From the NCBI RefSeq assembly GCF_009727155.1, contig NZ_WNWM01000002.1, forward strand, positions 1,054,001 to 1,118,000: 64,000 bases of DNA, read 5' to 3'. The notes beneath the pieces were generated by a model. The model was not told the origin of the DNA, ran no database searches, and worked only from the letters and a program-made list of their open reading frames with translations. The translations under genes and the position numbers were made by a program. Shown piece by piece: positions 24,578-33,461 of the stretch. Each line of letters starts with the position of its first letter. Position 1 is the stretch's first letter. This stretch comes from Pseudoduganella dura. Lineage in GTDB: Bacteria; Pseudomonadota; Gammaproteobacteria; Burkholderiales; Burkholderiaceae_D.

Positions 24578-24593
24578 TGTAGTATTCTTACGA
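24578..24593 (+). promoter_or_regulatory. Possible HexR-like operator upstream of zwf
   Basis: The sequence TGTAGTATTCTTACGA resembles the TGTA-(AT-rich)-TTACA shape of HexR sites that control zwf in many proteobacteria. The right half is degenerate. It lies about 98 bp upstream of the zwf start. Confidence 0.3.
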
Positions 24594-24690
24594 AACATGC
24601 AGGACTGCCAAGATCGCTATCGGCAGACCCGGGTCCCTGTGCAAATGGGTATCCTTTTCTCACCATGAATCAATTTTCACATCGACCGAT

Positions 24691-26154
24691 ATGACTTCGT
24701 CCGCTCCAACAGATACCAGCCAGCCACTCGACATGATTATTTTCGGTGGCATGGGCGACCTCGCCATGCGCAAGCTGCTGCCGGCACTGTACATGGCCCA
24801 CCTGCATGGCAATCTTCCGCCGGCGACCCGCATCATTTCGACGGGCCGCCAGGAGTTCGACCGCGATGCCTACCTGGCGTTCGTGGAAGAAAATTCGCGC
24901 TCCTTCATCAGCGACGGCAACTTCACCGACGATGCCTGGCGCAGTTTCCTGCAGCGGCTGGAGTTTGTCCGGGTCGACGTGCAACAGGACGACCTGACCG
25001 CGCTGGCGGGCGTGTCGCGCGAGGGCGCCGTGCGCGTGTTCTATCTCGCCACCGCGCCATCGCTGTTCACGACGATCTGCGAGAAGCTGGCCGCGGCCGG
25101 CCTGGTCGATGCCCATGCGCGCGTGGTGCTGGAAAAACCGCTCGGCCGCGACCTGGCATCGGCGGTGGAAATCAACGAGGCTGTCGGCAAGCACTTCGCG
25201 GAATCGCAGATCTATCGCATCGACCATTACCTGGGCAAGGAGACCGTGCAGAACCTGATGGTGCTGCGCTTCGGTAACTCGATCCTCGAACCGCTGTGGC
25301 GCGCGCCGAACATTTCCAGCGTGCAGATCACGGTGGCCGAGGAGGTGGGCGTCGGCAGCCGCGCCGGCTTCTACGACAGCACCGGCGCGATGCGCGACAT
25401 GGTGCAGAACCACCTGCTGCAGCTGCTGTGCATCGTCGCCATGGAGCCGCCCGCGTCGCTGGCGCCCGATGCGGTGCGCGATGAAAAGCTCAAGGTATTG
25501 CGCTCGCTGCGCCGCTTCAGCCTGGCCAACATCGCGCGCGACACGGTGCGCGGGCAGTACGTGCGCGGCGCCAGCGGCAACCAGGCCGTGCCGGGTTACC
25601 TGGAAGAGCGCAATGTGCCGGAAGACAGCGGCACCGAGACCTTCGTGGCCCTGCGCACGTATGTCGACACGTGGCGCTGGTCCAAGGTGCCGTTCTACCT
25701 GCGCACGGGCAAGCGCATGGAACGCCGCTCGTCGAAGATCGTCATCGAGTTCGCCAATCCGCCGTTCCCGCTGTTCCCCGAAAGTTCCGACGGCGTCGCC
25801 AACCGGCTGGTGATCGAGCTCCAGCCGGAGGAAGCGATCAAGCTGCAGGTGATGGCCAAGCAGCCCGGCAGTGGCATGCACATGCAGCAGGTGGCGCTGA
25901 ATCTCGACCTGCATTCCGCGTTCACCCAGCGCCGCGCCGAAGCCTACGAGCGGCTGCTGATCGACGTGGTGCGCGGCCGCCTCACCCACTTCATGCGACG
26001 CGACGAACTGGAAGCGGCCTGGGGATGGGCCGATCCGATCATCGACGGCTGGGGCGCGCTGACCGAGAAGCCGCGGCCATACGCGGCCGGCACCTGGGGG
26101 CCTTCCGAATCGTTCGCGCTGCTGGCGCGGGACGGGTTCAGCTGGTTCGAGTAA
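24691..26154 (+). CDS. zwf: Glucose-6-phosphate 1-dehydrogenase
   Basis: 487 residues. Oxidises glucose 6-phosphate to 6-phosphogluconolactone with NAD(P)+, feeding the pentose phosphate and Entner-Doudoroff routes. The nucleotide-binding start is [17 protein letters not shown]. The substrate motif is RIDHYLGKE (H179), and the catalytic base is expected at H241 in [18 protein letters not shown] replaces the more common FGA(S/T)GDLA. It stands alone with a 218-bp upstream region and a strong hairpin downstream. Confidence 0.95.
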   Translation: MTSSAPTDTSQPLDMIIFGGMGDLAMRKLLPALYMAHLHGNLPPATRIISTGRQEFDRDAYLAFVEENSRSFISDGNFTDDAWRSFLQRLEFVRVDVQQDDLTALAGVSREGAVRVFYLATAPSLFTTICEKLAAAGLVDAHARVVLEKPLGRDLASAVEINEAVGKHFAESQIYRIDHYLGKETVQNLMVLRFGNSILEPLWRAPNISSVQITVAEEVGVGSRAGFYDSTGAMRDMVQNHLLQLLCIVAMEPPASLAPDAVRDEKLKVLRSLRRFSLANIARDTVRGQYVRGASGNQAVPGYLEERNVPEDSGTETFVALRTYVDTWRWSKVPFYLRTGKRMERRSSKIVIEFANPPFPLFPESSDGVANRLVIELQPEEAIKLQVMAKQPGSGMHMQQVALNLDLHSAFTQRRAEAYERLLIDVVRGRLTHFMRRDELEAAWGWADPIIDGWGALTEKPRPYAAGTWGPSESFALLARDGFSWFE

Positions 26155-26180
26155 CACGGGCCGCGACAGCGCGGAACGTT

Positions 26181-26222
26181 CCAACCGGCCCTGCCGGGCG
26201 ATTGCCCGGCAGGGCCGGTTGG
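26181..26222. terminator. Perfect 19-bp hairpin between zwf and the crystallin gene
   Basis: CCAACCGGCCCTGCCGGGC at 26181-26199 and its exact complement at 26204-26222, with a GATT loop. It lies between convergent genes and has no T-run on either strand. It probably acts as a bidirectional transcript stabiliser or terminator. Confidence 0.7.
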
Positions 26223-26260
26223 AAAACAGCAGGTGGAACCGCGGCGGGCCCGCGTTCCTG

Positions 26261-26920
26261 TCAGCGTACGCGGCGCAACGAAGATGCCATGTTATTCAGG
26301 CCCTGCAGCATCGGATAGCGGCCCGGGCCGAACACCGCGCAGCGGCCACGGTAATCGTCATGCTCGCACAGCTGCCACTCGCCTTCGCGCACGACCAGCG
26401 AGCCTGCGCGGTCGTTGAAATTCTTCGAACGCAGGGTGCGCACGTCGTCCCATATCGCCATGCGGTCGCCGTCGAAATTGCGGGTACCGAACAGCTCGAC
26501 CGGCGCGCCGCGCCCTTCGTCACCCCTGCGGTCGCGCCGCTCACCACGGTCATCGTGGTCGCGGTATTCGCCGCGATTGTCGCCGCGATTGTCGTCGCGG
26601 CCGCGCCAGCGGTCCACCTCGCGAACCGACGAGATCGCGTCGCTGAAGCGGTTCAGCGTCGCATGCTCGCCCTTTTCCATGACGGCGCAATAACCGCCGA
26701 AGTCCTTGTGCTCGCACACTTCCCAGGCGCCCGAGTGGACGATGATCGACGACGCGCGATCGTTGAAACCGAGTTTTTCAAAGTTGGAGGCGGGGCCGCG
26801 CACGGTTACCTGCGAGCCGCGAAAATCGGGCCGGGAATACAGCGTCATTTCGCCGGCGGCAGCGTGGCCGATATGGGTCAGGGTTGCCAGCAAGGCTGCG
26901 GCGGCGAACAGGCGTTTCAT
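26261..26920 (-). CDS. Exported beta/gamma-crystallin-like protein with charged linker
   Basis: 219 residues with a signal peptide (MKRLFAAAALLATLTHIGHA). Two beta/gamma-crystallin domains are seen: about 23-100 (MTLYSRPDFRGSQVTV, FNDRASSIIV) and about 140-219 (VELFGTRNFDGDRMAI, FNDRAGSLVV). The FNDRAxS pattern in both resembles the family's Ca2+-site N/D-N/D-x-x-S/T-S. A 35-residue linker rich in Arg, Asp and Gly joins them. Likely periplasmic or secreted. Ca2+ binding is plausible but untested. Confidence 0.85.
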   Translation of the reverse strand: MKRLFAAAALLATLTHIGHAAAGEMTLYSRPDFRGSQVTVRGPASNFEKLGFNDRASSIIVHSGAWEVCEHKDFGGYCAVMEKGEHATLNRFSDAISSVREVDRWRGRDDNRGDNRGEYRDHDDRGERRDRRGDEGRGAPVELFGTRNFDGDRMAIWDDVRTLRSKNFNDRAGSLVVREGEWQLCEHDDYRGRCAVFGPGRYPMLQGLNNMASSLRRVR

Positions 26921-27134
26921 GTTTTCTCCATCTGATGCGTTGGCCGCGCGCGAGATGCGCGCGGTATATTGTTCCATAACGCAACGGCTGTGCAGATGGT
27001 GGACATGCCGGCTGTAACAAATTACTACGGCCTCGATCATGGATGGCTACGGCGAGGGCGTCTGGGGCCGTTTTCGCCACGTGCGGATGATGGTGGCGCT
27101 GCCACGGTTCGGAAAGGGTTGACCAGGAGGCCGT

Positions 27135-27962
27135 TCATGCAATCCCGTAGAAGCGCCGGGCATTGAGCCCGAAGATCGCCTGCCGGTCCGGCTCGTCCAG
27201 GTGCGCGAGCAGCGCTTCGCTGGCGGCGATCCAGCGGCCGTAATCGGCCGCCAGGTCGAGCACCGGCCAGTCGCTGCCCCACAATACCCGTTCGGGGCCG
27301 AAGGCTTCCAGCACGTGGCCGGCATAGGGCCGCAGCCGGGTCACCGACCAGTCGCCGCCGGCCTCGGTAACGAGCCCGGAGAGCTTGCAGTGCACCTGCG
27401 GCAGCGCTGCCAGGCGCGCGATATCCTCGCGCCATGCGCCTGGTTCGCCGGCGGCAATTGCCGGCTTGGCGATGTGGTCGATGACGACCGGAAGGCGCGG
27501 ATGGCGCGCGGCAAAGGCGAGCAAGGCAGGCAGGTGGCGCGGCAGCACCAGCGCATCGAACGCCAGGCCGTGGCGCACCATTGCTTCGATGGCTGGATCG
27601 AGCGCGGCATCGTCGATCCAGTCGTCGGCGAGGCCCTGCAGCATCGGGCGCAACCCGCGCAGCTTCGGGTGCGCCGCCAGCGCCGCGATGCGCGCCGGCG
27701 CATCGGCCGCCTTCAGGTCCGCCCAGCCGACCACGGCGCCGATGAACGGGTGGCGGTCCGCCAGGTCCAGCATGAAACGCGTATCGGACTCGTCCGGCAG
27801 TGACTGGACGAGGACGGTCGCATCGATGCCATGCGCCCGCAGCAGCGGCTGCAGGTCGTGCGGCGTGAAATCGCGGTGGATGGCGGCCAGCTCGGGCGGC
27901 GGCCATCCGCCGCCGCGCGCGGCCAGGTGCCAGAAGTGCTGGTGGGCGTCGATGCGCATCAT
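27135..27962 (-). CDS. Metal-dependent amidohydrolase, L-fuconolactonase type
   Basis: 275 residues of the amidohydrolase_2 TIM-barrel. Metal and catalytic residues: D5-A-H7-Q-H9-F-W, VVIDHIAKP and LWGSDWPVL (catalytic Asp). Family members hydrolyse sugar lactones (fucono-, galactono- or rhamnonolactone) or similar ring substrates. It lies 29 bp downstream of a GntR-type regulator on the same strand, which suggests an inducible sugar-acid pathway, and near an alpha-galactosidase. Two ATGs stand side by side at the start; either may be used. Confidence 0.85.
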   Translation of the reverse strand: MMRIDAHQHFWHLAARGGGWPPPELAAIHRDFTPHDLQPLLRAHGIDATVLVQSLPDESDTRFMLDLADRHPFIGAVVGWADLKAADAPARIAALAAHPKLRGLRPMLQGLADDWIDDAALDPAIEAMVRHGLAFDALVLPRHLPALLAFAARHPRLPVVIDHIAKPAIAAGEPGAWREDIARLAALPQVHCKLSGLVTEAGGDWSVTRLRPYAGHVLEAFGPERVLWGSDWPVLDLAADYGRWIAASEALLAHLDEPDRQAIFGLNARRFYGIA

Positions 27963-27990
27963 GCCTCCTCCGGCCGGGCCGCCGGCCGCC

Positions 27991-28905
27991 TCAATCGTTG
28001 TGCGCCCTGCTTTCCCGCTCGCGCAGCGCGTCCAGCATGGTGGTGCGCGACGAACGCAGGTGCGTGCGCATGGCCGCCAGCGCCGCCGGCACGTCGCGTT
28101 GCGTCAGCGCGCGCAGGATCGCCATGTGTTCCTGCACCGCGTACTGGTTGCGCGGCAGCTCGTCGCGCTTGTCCCACTGGTAGTGGTAGTGGAAGACCAG
28201 CGACACCGCGTCGTTCAGGCTGTTGGCGAAGCGGTTGTCCAGCAGGCCGATCAGGAAGGTGTGGAACTCGCGGTCGAGTGCCGGAAAGTCGGCATGGCTG
28301 GCCGCCGATGCCGCCCCGAGCGCCTCGTGGCGGGCCAGCAGGTCGTGCAGCCGCCCGAAGGCCGCGTCGTCCGGCGGCAGCCCGGCCACCCGTTCGATGG
28401 CCTTCAGTTCGAACATCTCGCGCACTTCGCCCAGTTCCTGCGCGAACGACGGATCGAACGCGCACAGCCGCCAGCCGCCGCGCGGCTTCTTCTCGATCAG
28501 GCCATGCCGCGCGAAGCCGATCAGGAATTCGCGCACGGCGATCGTGCTGACACCGGATGCGCGCGACAGCTCGGCTTCCGAGAACTCGGCGCCCGGCGGC
28601 AGGTCGCGCTGGTAGATGCGTTCCATCAGCACCTGCTGCAGGCGCTCCGTGCCGCTGTGCAGTTCCGAGACATCGAACCAGTCGCCCGGCCGTGGCTTGC
28701 GCAGCAGGCAGCGCTCCTTCATGCCGGCGATCAGCCCGCACTCGATGAAGTAGGCGAGCGTGCTGCGGATGGCGGTTCGGCTGCCCTCTCCCAGTTCCGT
28801 CATCCGCACCTCGGTCGGCAGCGCTTCGCCCACCGCCACGTTGCCCGCGATGTACTCCAGCAGCAGGTTGGTACAGCGTCGCGTGGTGGTGGGCAGCTTG
28901 GACAT
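27991..28905 (-). CDS. GntR/FadR-type regulator with duplicated winged helix
   Basis: 304 residues, start 28905. A first winged-helix-like region (about 5-65, EVRMTELGEGSRTAIRSTLA) is followed by a second complete GntR helix-turn-helix (about 80-150, SEAELSRASGVSTIAVREFL). A C-terminal all-helical FCD ligand domain comes next (DREFHTFLIGLL, HYHYQWDKRDE). GntR/FadR proteins usually have one DNA-binding domain and about 240 residues. It precedes the amidohydrolase gene, its likely target. Effector probably a sugar acid or lactone. Confidence 0.85.
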   Translation of the reverse strand: MSKLPTTTRRCTNLLLEYIAGNVAVGEALPTEVRMTELGEGSRTAIRSTLAYFIECGLIAGMKERCLLRKPRPGDWFDVSELHSGTERLQQVLMERIYQRDLPPGAEFSEAELSRASGVSTIAVREFLIGFARHGLIEKKPRGGWRLCAFDPSFAQELGEVREMFELKAIERVAGLPPDDAAFGRLHDLLARHEALGAASAASHADFPALDREFHTFLIGLLDNRFANSLNDAVSLVFHYHYQWDKRDELPRNQYAVQEHMAILRALTQRDVPAALAAMRTHLRSSRTTMLDALRERESRAHND

Positions 28906-29231
28906 GGTTCGTGACTGCGGCCGCGGCGGCGGCGAAAGATCCGTAATCTTCCATTTTACCTGCCGCCGGCGGGATGCAGCCGATGCCGGCCAGGGCCGGT
29001 TTCCGGCATCGGCTGCCCCGCTGTCCGCGGATACCGGGCACTGCGCTGGCAACAGCTTTCATGGCAACCTTTCGACGCAGGCAACGAATGGAAGTATATC
29101 TTCCCAAGGCATCGACGCTGCTGCCTCGAGTGCTCGACGCGGTGAGCAAAGCCGTCCGCCGGGAATACGCCATGTCACGCGGTGGCGCGGCATCGTCCCG
29201 GGTGTCTGCCCAGCGGCTGCTCAGTTTCCGG
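28906..29231. other. Region between GH27 gene end and gntR, with long inverted repeat
   Basis: 326 bp. It holds the gntR promoter region and a 14-bp perfect inverted repeat at 28976-29016. I see no small gene that has a ribosome site and sensible composition. Confidence 0.5.
28976..29016 (-). terminator. 14-bp inverted repeat upstream of gntR
   Basis: GCAGCCGATGCCGG at 28976-28989 and CCGGCATCGGCTGC at 29003-29016, 13-nt loop. It lies 71 bp before the gntR start and 216 bp after the GH27 stop. It could end the GH27 transcript or act in the gntR leader; there is no T-run. Confidence 0.45.
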
Positions 29232-30593
29232 TCATGCGGTCAGCTGCAGCAGCACCGAGCCGTGCGGCGGCAGCTTCTGCCGCACGCTGCCGTCGATGGC
29301 GCCGAGGTCGCGCCGCGCCCACAGGTCGCGGCCCGCCACCTGCCGGCCGCCCAGGTTCAGGCGCGACAGGTCGAACACGATGTCCGCCGCCGTGTCGCCG
29401 GTATTGAACAGGGCCAGGTAATACACGTTGGCCTTGCCGGCAGGCTGCGCGCTCCAGATCCGGGTGCCGGCGTCCGCATGGTGCGGCCGGTTCGCGGTAC
29501 TGCGCTGGTTCACGGCCAGTACCTCCGGATTGGTCAGCAGCGCCAGCGTGCGCTCGTCCAGGTGGCGCAGGTCGCCGCCCATGATCAGCGGCGAGCGGGC
29601 GATCGACCACAGCGTCATCAGCGTCTGCTGCTCGTCCGGCGTGAACTTCGTGTCGCGCTTGCCCAGCGCCAGGCGGCCCAGCGGCAGCATGTCGGCATCC
29701 GGCCAGGCGTTCGCCCCCATGTAGGGATTCCAGTTTTCCAGGCGCTGGAACTGCTCGCTCAGCAGCTTCCACTCATCCCAGAAGTCGTCGGAGATGCGCC
29801 ACATCTGCGCATGGTGCGGCACGTGCAGGGCCCACTTCAGGTCGGTCTCGCCGGGCGACAGGCTCAGCGTGATTGGCCGGCCGGTCTTGCGGATGGCCTT
29901 CTGCGCCGCTTCGATTTCCGGCCAGTTGGCGGTGTAGGGGCGCGACATGTCGTCCATCTTGACGAAGTCCACGCCCCACGATGCATACAGCGCAAAGATC
30001 GAATCGTAATAGGCCTGCGCGCCCGGCTTGCCCATGTCCACGCCATACATGTCCGGGTTCCACGTACAGACCGATGCCGTGTTGGCGATGTCGCGCGCGC
30101 GGTATTGCGTGCCCAGCACGGGCGTGTTCAGGCGCACGGCCTGGCGGGGAATGCCGCGCATCACGTGGATGCCGAACTTCATGCCCAGCTTGTGCACCTG
30201 GTCGGCCAGCGCCTTGAATCCGCCGCCATTGGCCGCCGAGGGAAAGCGGTTCGGCGCCGGCAGCAGGCGGCCGTGTCCGTCCATTGTCAGTTCCGCATCC
30301 TTGCGGTACTCGTAGCTGTCGGCATTCGGCTCATACCACTGGATGTCGACGGTGAATACGTCGTAGCCGGATGGCAGCAGCTTGTCGGCCATGATGCGGG
30401 CGTTTTCCAGCGACTGCGCCTCGGTGATCGTGGTGGCGAACGAGTTCCAGCTGTTCCAGCCCATCGGCGGGGTCGGCGCGAGCTGCTTCGATTTGCTGGC
30501 GGGGGCCGAGGTGGCGGCGACGACGACAGGCGCCACGCCGGCGAGACCGGAAAGGATGGAAGCGGTGAGAAGGTTTCTGCGGTTTGGATTCAT
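29232..30593 (-). CDS. GH27 alpha-galactosidase-like glycoside hydrolase, exported
   Basis: 453 residues. The N-terminus MNPNRRNLLTASILSGLAG is a likely Tat signal. The barrel begins PPMGWNSWNSF. The nucleophile is Asp214 in DFVKMDDMS (K212-x-D214) and the acid/base Asp270 in WRISDD (R266-x3-D270), the known GH27 pattern. A C-terminal beta-sandwich ends SVLLQLTA. It probably removes alpha-galactosyl (or beta-arabinopyranosyl) residues from plant polysaccharides in the periplasm. It is transcribed toward the gntR-amidohydrolase pair, suggesting a joint sugar pathway. Confidence 0.9.
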   Translation of the reverse strand: MNPNRRNLLTASILSGLAGVAPVVVAATSAPASKSKQLAPTPPMGWNSWNSFATTITEAQSLENARIMADKLLPSGYDVFTVDIQWYEPNADSYEYRKDAELTMDGHGRLLPAPNRFPSAANGGGFKALADQVHKLGMKFGIHVMRGIPRQAVRLNTPVLGTQYRARDIANTASVCTWNPDMYGVDMGKPGAQAYYDSIFALYASWGVDFVKMDDMSRPYTANWPEIEAAQKAIRKTGRPITLSLSPGETDLKWALHVPHHAQMWRISDDFWDEWKLLSEQFQRLENWNPYMGANAWPDADMLPLGRLALGKRDTKFTPDEQQTLMTLWSIARSPLIMGGDLRHLDERTLALLTNPEVLAVNQRSTANRPHHADAGTRIWSAQPAGKANVYYLALFNTGDTAADIVFDLSRLNLGGRQVAGRDLWARRDLGAIDGSVRQKLPPHGSVLLQLTA

Positions 30594-31096
30594 GCTCGGG
30601 GCAATTGGAAAATGGATCGAATGGGCTGCCGCATCGGCGCGGCAGGTTTCGCATGGTTATTTCTCAACCCGGCGTTGCCGAAGCCCTGCAGGCAAACAGC
30701 CGGCGGCCTCCGGCCGGTATCTCCTCCCCGGGTTGGAGCGATGACGATGATAACGCGACAACGCCGGGTGCCAGCGGCATCTGCGATCACGAAAAAATCG
30801 GATCCGATATCCGAAATGGCATCTGCGCAGCGGCCGCACGCCAAGCCGCGTTGCTGGTGGAGCGTGGTAACGGACAGTGCCAAGCGTTGTTGCCCGGCAC
30901 TAGATACACTGATTCTAAGCAACAATAATTGCCGCATTGATCCAAGTGGATTACAGTGGAAGCGCTGATCCTGGGCGGCCGACGCCGCGCCTGCCGAGTC
31001 TCTCGGAGCACCGGGATCAGGAATCAGGCCTGGGGTTGTTCATGAACGCCCGTCGGCTGGCTTACCGTTCCACCGTGCTCTTCAAGCTCTCTATCT
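30594..31096. other. Divergent intergenic region, GH27 / prepilin
   Basis: 503 bp between divergent genes. Short open frames exist but none has both a ribosome site and coding-like composition. A 12-bp inverted element (ATCCA-AG-TGGAT, 30940-30951) is the only symmetric site I noticed. No riboswitch or RNA gene is recognised. Confidence 0.4.
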
Positions 31097-31654
31097 ATGG
31101 CTACTTCTCCCGTCACTGGAAAGGCGCATGACTTTCCAGACTCCGCCACGCACCTGGCAGCACGCCAGGCCGGCTTCACGCTGATCGAACTGATCGTGGT
31201 GATCATTATCCTGGGCATCCTGGCTGCCACCGCGCTGCCCAGGTTCGCCGACCTGCGCAAGGATGCGCGCATCGCATCGCTCAACGGGGCCAGGGGTGCG
31301 CTTGAAGCGACCTTCGCCATGATCCACGGCCAGGCGCTGCTCGATACATCGGCCGCCACCATCACCAACGAAGATGTCGTCATTACCCTGGTCGCCGGCT
31401 ACCCGTCGGCCGCGAGCGGCGGCAATACCGCAGCGGCGGCTGGCCTCAACATCGGCGACTACATCATCCGCTACGGCTCCGCCACCGCGACCGCCACCCA
31501 GCCCGCCCTGCCCATCAATTCGTTCGCGGCGATTCCGGTCAGCGTGGCGAACACGGCCTCCGCGCTGTCCTGCTACGCGCTGTACACCGGTGCCAGCGGT
31601 TCGGGCAACGCCGTCAAGCCCCCTTCGGTCACGGTCGTGACGGGCAGCTGCTGA
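31097..31654 (+). CDS. Type IV pilin-like / MshA-type prepilin, orphan
   Basis: 185 residues. A type III signal with a 25-residue leader ends at the Gly before F-T-L-I-E-L (QAGFTLIELIVVIIILGILA), the prepilin peptidase site, with Glu at mature position 5. The mature protein has the long N-terminal helix and a Thr/Ala-rich C-terminal domain with a Cys pair (ALSCYALYT and terminal GSC) that may form the pilin D-loop disulphide. No pilus assembly genes are nearby. No clear ribosome site precedes 31097. Confidence 0.85.
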   Translation: MATSPVTGKAHDFPDSATHLAARQAGFTLIELIVVIIILGILAATALPRFADLRKDARIASLNGARGALEATFAMIHGQALLDTSAATITNEDVVITLVAGYPSAASGGNTAAAAGLNIGDYIIRYGSATATATQPALPINSFAAIPVSVANTASALSCYALYTGASGSGNAVKPPSVTVVTGSC

Positions 31655-31746
31655 TTCCGGCATCGCATGGCACGACAGGCCATTTGCGTCTTGCTGGACA
31701 CGTTTTCAAGACTAATCTCATCCACCAGCAATAAATCAGCGCTTCC

Positions 31747-32040
31747 CTAGCAGGACTGCAGGACAGCCTTTGTCTCGAAGCAGTCGAAACAGACAAACAC
31801 AAATATCATCCCGCAATCCGCCAGGTCGAATTCGTCATTGATCGAGTCCAGCTGTGCGTAAAACGTCATGACTTTCTTGCAAGAACAGGTCGGGATGTCA
31901 GCCGCCTGGATGAAGTCGGGGCTGCCTCCCAAACGGTGCCGTTTGCCGATATTGTCGCCAGCCCATTTGTACGGCGGAAGATCCTTTGCCTCCCGATCGA
32001 GCGGTTCGGGAATCAGCTTGAATGGCGGTATGACACGCAT
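31747..32040 (-). CDS. Small Cys-rich unknown protein, DUF1963-like
   Basis: 97 residues from the ATG at 32040 (a TTG at 32052 would add four). HRLGGSPDFIQ resembles the GGxPxWIQ signature of DUF1963/YwqG-like proteins. It is followed by CSCKK and a C-terminal run with CGMIF, CFDCF and a final Cys, which together could bind a metal. The DNA here is visibly AT-richer than the flanks. It lies 21 bp after the next gene upstream, forming a two-gene unit. Function unknown; an immunity-type role is possible because such proteins often accompany toxins, but no toxin is seen. Confidence 0.6.
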   Translation of the reverse strand: MRVIPPFKLIPEPLDREAKDLPPYKWAGDNIGKRHRLGGSPDFIQAADIPTCSCKKVMTFYAQLDSINDEFDLADCGMIFVFVCFDCFETKAVLQSC

Positions 32041-32061
32041 GAGGAGTTCCAATATTCGGGG

Positions 32062-32484
32062 CTACAAAAAGCCCAGACAGCTTTGCCATGATTCTCCGCA
32101 CGGCGGCAATTGCTGCCGAACAGCGCGCAGCTGGCTTACGAGCTTGGCCCGTTCCTTGGGGGCCTTCAAGTGCGCAGGCAGGCGACTCAGCCAGTGGCTA
32201 TTGGGGCCGGCGGACGAATCGCGCTTCCCGGATAACCGGCGGGTGGTGGGGAGCGGTTTTGCTTCCATCACCTCGATGAAATGGTCCAGCTGCGCCAGGG
32301 AACTGAACTGCAGGTCGACTCCGGCCACGTCGACATGCAGGAACACGAATCCCTTGTGCGGCACCGGCGCCGGCGCTGCCGGAATGAATTGCGTCGTGGA
32401 CCCGGCGACCGGCACATGAACCCAAAATGCCAACGGTGCGCTTCGCCAGTCAGGCTCGATCGTGAGATGGAAATGCAATTTCAT
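32062..32484 (-). CDS. Unknown 140-residue protein
   Basis: ATG at 32484. The N-terminal half is strand-rich and includes FVFLHVDVAGVDLQFSSL and LDHFIEVMEAKPLPTT; the C-terminal half is basic and helical (LPAHLKAPKERAKLVSQLRA). No signal peptide or membrane segment. I do not recognise the family. It precedes the Cys-rich DUF1963-like gene with a 21-bp gap, so both are probably co-transcribed. Lower GC than its neighbours suggests the pair was acquired. Confidence 0.6.
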   Translation of the reverse strand: MKLHFHLTIEPDWRSAPLAFWVHVPVAGSTTQFIPAAPAPVPHKGFVFLHVDVAGVDLQFSSLAQLDHFIEVMEAKPLPTTRRLSGKRDSSAGPNSHWLSRLPAHLKAPKERAKLVSQLRAVRQQLPPCGESWQSCLGFL

Positions 32485-32567
32485 GGGGCAGGCAATTGTG
32501 CCGCTGCGATGAATCGTTTCGCCGGAACTTTACAGCATCTCACATCAGATCCGCCGCCATTCCGTCC

Positions 32568-33191
32568 TCAGGCAGTCAACCGGACGAACGCCTCGCGCGC
32601 GGCAAGCCCGCCGCCGCCGATCAGCACACCGAAATAAGCGATGGTCGCCACGTTGCTGACGTAGCCCAGCAGCACGCACACGCCGTCGCGCTGCAGCAGC
32701 CCGATGGCGAAGAACAGCAGTGCGACGGCCGGGAAGGTATTGCTGAACGGGATCATTCCGAACGGCATCATCAACAGCACGGCGCCGAGGATGATCGATG
32801 CGTTGTTGATGCGCTCGACGGGACCGTCCGCGACCAGCCAGCCGATCCGGTTGGGGCGGCTCACGCGTTCGATCTTCTGCAGCCATGGCAGCGCCTTGCG
32901 CAGCACCGGGCGCAGCTTCCTCGTGCCGATGATCTTGTGCTTCATGCGCGACGGAATCCACAGTTCGCGCCGGAACAGGCGGGACAGGCCGATCAGCAGG
33001 ATGGCGGCGCCGAACACGGTGCTCACGCCGGGAATCGACACGGGAATCAGGAAAACCAGCGTCAGCAGCGCAGTGAGGAGCAGGAGGCCGTCGTTGCCGA
33101 CGCGGTGGATCAGCTCGCTCAGCGTGATGCCGGTACGCGGCAGGGAGCGGACCAGGGTGCGCAGCCGTTGGGAAATGGGTTCACCGTGCAT
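32568..33191 (-). CDS. ExoD-family exopolysaccharide-related membrane protein
   Basis: 207 residues with about four membrane helices (GLLLLTALLTLVFLIPVSIP, FGAAILLIGLSRLF, ASIILGAVLLMMPFGMIPF, FPAVALLFFAIGLLQRDGV). The HRVGNDG and SRLFRRELWIP segments fit the ExoD family, named for its effect on exopolysaccharide production and alkaline tolerance in rhizobia. The molecular activity is unknown. Monocistronic, with a 270-bp upstream region containing a 12-bp palindrome (GCCGCATGCGGC, 33305). Confidence 0.85.
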   Translation of the reverse strand: MHGEPISQRLRTLVRSLPRTGITLSELIHRVGNDGLLLLTALLTLVFLIPVSIPGVSTVFGAAILLIGLSRLFRRELWIPSRMKHKIIGTRKLRPVLRKALPWLQKIERVSRPNRIGWLVADGPVERINNASIILGAVLLMMPFGMIPFSNTFPAVALLFFAIGLLQRDGVCVLLGYVSNVATIAYFGVLIGGGGLAAREAFVRLTA

Positions 33192-33461
33192 GGGGTTCTC
33201 TCGTCGGATGGGTCGTGGTTGCTTGGATCGTGGCCGTTGCCACGATCTCGTGGCTGTGAAGCGTGCTCATGCATGCCGCGGCCGACCGACAGTATAACGA
33301 GTGCGCCGCATGCGGCACACCGGTTATCGCGGAATTAGCACGACTCTTGATCCAGGAGGACGACTTCCCGGCCCGTACCGGACGGTGGCGGGGAAATGGC
33401 GGTGGACAGATGGAGGTGCAGCGCCGCGTCGACGGCGCCGCCCGCCGGCGCGCGCAGCCCG

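Noticed and set aside
30594..31096. Short frames between the GH27 and prepilin genes
   Set aside because: No ribosome sites, poor codon composition, and they overlap in several frames.
32041..32052. TTG start for the Cys-rich protein
   Set aside because: Adds only four residues and has no better ribosome site than the ATG at 32040.
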